A DNA stretch of 64,000 nucleotides, from assembly GCF_002078875.1 (NCBI RefSeq), contig NC_034438.1:70539405-70603404 (forward strand). The letters are read 5' to 3'. This DNA is from Numida meleagris (lineage: Eukaryota; Chordata; Aves; Galliformes; Numididae). Both the position numbers and the translations under genes were made by a program. Positions 53,401 through 59,400 of the stretch are shown here, piece after piece. The stretch's first letter is position 1. Each line of letters starts with the position of its first letter. The notes beneath the pieces are model-generated. The model made no database searches, was not told where the DNA came from, and was given only the letters and a program-made list of their open reading frames with translations.

Positions 53401-56400
53401 AGAGTCAGTTCTACACTAGTATAAACACACTGCATATCTGAGATCAAGTCATCTGCCTCACTGGCAACAACCCATTGGTTTTAATCTAAATAGAGATTAC
53501 AAGTATTAACTTTACAAGTATTAGCTCAGTATTATCGAGATAAAAAAAAGCTACAAAATCTATACAAAATAGGCATTTTGCAGATGGAACAAGGAAGGCC
53601 TTAGAATTAAAACTAGTAAGGGAGCTCAAGGACAAAAACGGATGGTTGGACTGGATGATCTTTGCAGTCTTTTTCAACCATGGTGATTCTATGATTCTAA
53701 GAAAGGCTTCTTTAAGTATATTAGTACCAAAAGGAAGACTTTTAGGAATAAGAAAAGGGAAAATGCTGGCCTGCTGCTGACTGAAGTGGCTGCTCTAGTA
53801 ACTGAGCTCACTGAGAAGGTGAAGTTACTGAATGCCTTCTTTGCTTCAGTCTGCAGAGACTGCAGAGACTGACCCTCAGGAATCCCACACCCTAGAAGTC
53901 TGGAGAAAGGGAGACTTCTCCTTTGTCGAGGAGGATCTGGTCAGAGACCGTCTAGGCAAATTCAACACACAAATCCATGGACCCCAGCAGGTCCACCTCT
54001 AAGTGCCAGCAGAGCTGGCAGAAGTGATTGCTGAGACATTCTTCATCATCTTTGAAAAGTCACAAAGAATGGGAAAAGTGCCTGAAGACTGGAGGAAAGC
54101 CAATGGCACTCCAGTCTTTAGAAAGGGCAAGAAGGAGGAACTAGGAAACTACAGGCCAGTTAGCCTAAACTCCATCCTTTGGAAGCTGACAGAACTGGTT
54201 ATTCTGGATGTCATCTCCAAGCAAGTGGAAGAAAAAAGTAGAAGGACCTCCCAGAATTGCAGTAACAAGCATCCAGTACACATTTCTAATGAGTCCTAAT
54301 GAAATGAAATGGTATTTCTACAACCCTACAGCTCTAGTCTGGGATATCTTCACCTATGTGGATAGAAACTGTAATCATATTAGTGAAGGGAGCAAAAAGG
54401 AAAGCACTTTCCTAAGGGCACAGATTTTGTTTCATCTCAGTGACAGAGAAAGAAAAGGATGCAAAAATCCTTCACTTTCAAGGCATGCATCAGTCTGCTA
54501 CTTCTTAGTGAAATAAAATACAATACATAAAGTCTTACCTGCCAAATTTCTGATTTTTCATATGATTCCATGCAGCTCGAGTGACCAGGAATGATCCCCT
54601 CAAATGAATTCTATGAATTATATCTAGGAACAAATTAATGACCATTTAATAAACCTATAATTTCATCTGCATATTTGAAATTCACGATTTGTTTTTTCTT
54701 CATGACAAAACAGCACTCTCTTCTCAAATGGTGTGTAGTACAATCTGAGCATATGCTGACCGTGCTTTCCTCTTCTTGGATTGGGATCTCCTGTACAGAA
54801 TTCACAAGCAATCAAAATTCCTGCACTTGAACAAGCTGTACAGAAGCTAGGACATTTTTAAAGAACTATGCTCAATGCTTTATCATCACCTACCACCTCA
54901 CTGGAGGTTTCCCCCATAACCTTCTGTCCCTTAGAACATCAATTTTCTTCCTTCTGTCATTAGTTTTGGGTCTTCCAAGCCTGCTTAGCATTCAATCAGT
55001 GCCGGTGCTAGGAACATATTCCACTCACAAGAACTGTCATTTTTTTTACACATCTTTTTTTGATATTCCACTCAGAAAATAGGAGTGGCAACTAGAGCCC
55101 TTCTTCCCTTTTCAAAATCCATCCATCTACCATACCTTCCAGATCTGGTTTACAAGCCAAACACAAGACAGCTAAACACAAGCAACTTTACCACTACACT
55201 TTCAATGCAAAGATAATTATTTGACCTGGCACAGATAGACTTTTCCCTCCTCTCTTCCTCCCTGTCTAAGTGGGGGGGATATACCTTCCATCTTCAGCAC
55301 ATTAAGTACATTTCAAAGTTTATCAACTCACCCCAGTCTTCATCACTTATCCGAACAAATGATCGGTCTCTTAGAATTCTAGAAAACATCATTAGGAGAA
55401 TGAAAATGAAAAATGAAACAGTCTTTATTCAAAAGTGACATTCCACAGTCATACAGACAGTATCTTCAGGTTTACTTACCCAGCATTGTTTATAACAATA
55501 TCTGCAAAAAAAGAAATATAACTAAATGAATGCACTGACAAAACACAATCTTATTTTCCTTATTCTCCAATTCTAAAAAAGAAAAAAAAAAAAAAACACA
55601 TACAGAAAAGTTTAAAACAGCACACATACGCCGCATTCTATTCTATAACACCGCCTTCTAGTTAAGAAAACAACAATTAAGAAAAGACAAAATACTTGAG
55701 TACAGGCAAGTCTCAGCCTAACAACAAAACAGAGCTTCACAGAGGAAAAGCTGAGAAGTGCTGGCTAACTGGGAATATATTACCTACAGGATGCAGCCAT
55801 CCTGCTCAGTTTTACAGCTTACTTTATATTTCCACAGTGCTCCACATAACACAGTTTGTACCACCATCTTTGTCACGGTAATCTCAAATGAACGCTGGAA
55901 GCACCACGGAGTTGCAGAGCCACTAAGACAACTTGGATCAAAACCAACTTTTTATCAAGTACGTAACTTGGCTCTTCTCAACTTTGATTATATATAAATT
56001 TTAGCCATTAAAGAATGGGCTAGAATTACATAAACATCACAGGTAAGCAGTGGCAATCACATGCAGAACAGGATCTTTACTTGCTAGACAAAATACTTCA
56101 ATACTTTTTTTTAATTTCTGTTGGAGCATTTGGACCTTCACATATGCAAAAGAGCTTTTAAAACATGACAGAGCCTCTCTGATTCTTCAGCTCAGCCATT
56201 TATTCAGTGTTACACAGCTAATTATAATACTTGATAGGCAATGTACTTTGAGACAGAAGCTATTAGCCATTACTTAAGTACAAAAATTCTGCAGGGCAGG
56301 AAAACATGAATCCTACATTGAGCTTTAAAATTGTGCTAAAAAGTACCAAAAACAGAGAAAGGCTGCCCATTCAGATTCAAAGCAGCAAGTCTCTACAGTC

Positions 56401-59400
56401 TAAGGAGATCAAGATCTTTTGAGTTCTACTGATGTCAAACTGTACTTCATACACTTGTTAACTGCAGGGTTTATAATGGTTCTGCACTTGTGAACGAGTT
56501 AAAACAATTATTATGCAACTGTACCTATCCTCCCAAAAGCCTCAAGTGCCGATTTCACAAGCTTTTCACCGTCTTCCACTGAATCTGTAAGAAAAAAAAA
56601 AAGAAGTGAATTTAAGTAAATGAGCTAGATGCATTGCACTTCCAGAATACTTATTCCAAGGACCTGAGAAGACAAATTGCATAAAACCCAAATATCAAAT
56701 TAATGTAGCCCTCGCTTGCACATGGACTAAAGCATACTCTGCTCAGTAAGTCTTAATGATGCAATCTTTGGCACTGCAAGATAAACAAGCCAGACAAGTA
56801 AGAACTGTCCATACCCACTTTGCCTCTGACAGCTGCAGGTGGACAGGTTATCAGTGATCCAATGTTGAGACAGCACTTGAGAAAAAAAGGTATTGCTAAA
56901 AGAATATCAATTAGAAAAACGTTTATGCACTTTCTTTTAGCACCTCTGCCACATTGCTCCAGCTTACAGTCCACCTGTTTCGTTCATACAGTGTTGGCAA
57001 GTTTGAAGCAGCCCTTTGTCAAGCAGTGTGAACCTTTCTTTTAAGATGTCCACTGTGTGTATCAATAGATCATTAAACTAGTCTGGAAAAACAACATACC
57101 ATAATTGGGTACTGCTTTCCCTCCATTGGCTCTGATTTCACTGACAACTTTGTCGGCAGCTGAGGAGCTCTTGCCAAAGCCCTTGAAGTCACCTCCAAGA
57201 TCATTCACTGTGTAAAAGAAATATACATATATTGATTTTTGATTGTTAATACTCAAAATTTCTGGTCTCTGCTTATCTCATTAACAGTGTTAATAAAATC
57301 TGCTGCTTCTGGATCCTACAGAGAATTTCAGATTATTAAAGAAGAGTAGATCATGTTACTGGCTCACAAAGAAAAAAGAAAGTAGTATAATATGCACTTT
57401 TATTTTTAGAAAAACACATGAAACAACTTTTCTTTTTTCTTTCCACCGTGCACACAACCTACTTGCCTTGTCTAGCCTACCCCACTGTGTTGCTGTATTT
57501 CAAAAACGAAGATTGAGATAGCACACCAATTACAGGCAATTAATTCAGGTCTGTCATCAAACTGCAATAGCTACTGAGTGAGCTGTAAACAAGACTGGGA
57601 AGACTGTGTGCCTGTTTAACACAGTAGGTGAAGTGTCACTAGCAGTCTTCACTGTAGAACAGATGAAAGAGCCTGAACAAAAGGAGAAGAGCCTGCCCTG
57701 GGACTTCAGACCCTGGTCCTGCTGGAGGGCCAGCAGCCAGCAGCTCTGTTTGCAGGCTGCTCTGTACAAAAGGGTGCATGTCATTAATGGCAGCCATGCA
57801 GTACCAGTTTGCTGCATACGCATGTCCCAAAGCTTCACTGAATTCATGCACACTAGATTTGGTCAAAGAACTTAAACGATTGTTGCAACAGGTTTGATAA
57901 GAAATTGTAAGACAAACAGAACTGACTACGGATGAATGCGCAACATCAGTCTCTAGTTGTGGTGAACTTCAGCTTTGTGCCTTCCAACTTTTGCAAAGTC
58001 CTCAAGCACACAGCTATAGTGAAATTTGCTTCTTGCTTGTCTTGATGCTCAACAACAAATCTGCTGTATCTTCACAAAATGAAATAAAATCTCCACTGTT
58101 TCCCCTTCCCCTCCTTTTTATATTCTACATTTAAAGAGGAGCATAGCTTGCAAAACATGTAACAAAATCATTCGCCATTACTCAAACCAAAGAGGCCTCA
58201 TCTAGAATCCTGTATTAAGTTCTGTGTGCAACATTTCAGAGAGAGATGGAAACACTGGAGAAAATCCAGATGTGTGAAAAAGAATGCTAAAGCCCAGAAG
58301 AAATGAGTCATGGAAAGGATCAAAGAAAGAAAAATGCACAAGAAAAATGAAGCAGGAAGAATTAATACAGAATGTGCTGATATGCTCAAGTATATTATAA
58401 AACTGATGAAAAAGAGGAAAGAAGCAAAATCTCCAAGCTAAACAGATCGATATCCAATATTCTGAACATGCAGCCAGCAGAACTCAGGTGAGGCATTAAG
58501 GAAATCAGTTCTAAGTGTAGCATTAGAGTAGGCAAGGTATGCAGACCGTTTAGCCCCCACCATCAAAGGTCTTTAATTTGACATTAAGGAAAAATCAGTG
58601 ACGATCAGGAGCAGGAATTCTACCACGTCTTGTGTAAGAAGAGTGGATAATTTTGTGCTAAACGTTTATAGACAGATGTTCAGTTAGTCTTTGAAAGGCA
58701 TTACCACACATGCTTATGTGTGTATATCCTTCACTTCAAAAGTAAATTTCTGAGAACAGTTTAATTAATCACTTGGGGAAATCTACCAAGTCAGGAAAGT
58801 ACCTAGGGCTGAGTGCAGGCACTAACATAACCGAAGCCATAATGAGTATACAAGAAAGAACAGAGCTATTCTGGGCTTTGGGAATGATACAATAATTCTG
58901 CAAGTGTAATAGAGGAAATAAAACATCACATAAACAACGTTGTCTAAACTCAAGCTTAACATCTTGTAATTTTCAATTACAAAAATCCACTACAAAAGAG
59001 CCTATACTATTAGCACAAGTAGTGCAGATCTGTACAGTGAAACAGTTGGTGCTGAGCACCTGACATCCGAAGTACACCTTTTTGACAAAACAAACCAGCT
59101 AACAACTATCTGCATGTTGGTGCTACAAGCCAAATATCCGTTTGGAAGAACTTGTGCACACTGCTCAATTTCACCTTCCGGATTTGTTTCCAAAGGAACT
59201 CCGTTCCTCCACTTCAGTGCCATCCCACAATGCAAACAGATAGATACAGTCAAGAAAGATGCATGTAATCAAACTAAAACAGCAATACTGAAAAGCATGC
59301 AGATACTCTGAAAAGGAAGAAACAGCAGGATCTGGACATAATTCAGCATGTGAGATAAAAAGCATTCAAGAGAAAAGGCACGGGTCTCAGTCTCATATCT

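Larger units (their letters stand above)
52235..54538. other. HSD17B4 intron 7
   Basis: Intron of 2.3 kb, of which more than half is mobile-element DNA: a mariner-like element (52785-53294) and two adjoining CR1 pieces (53616-54255). Confidence 0.7.
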
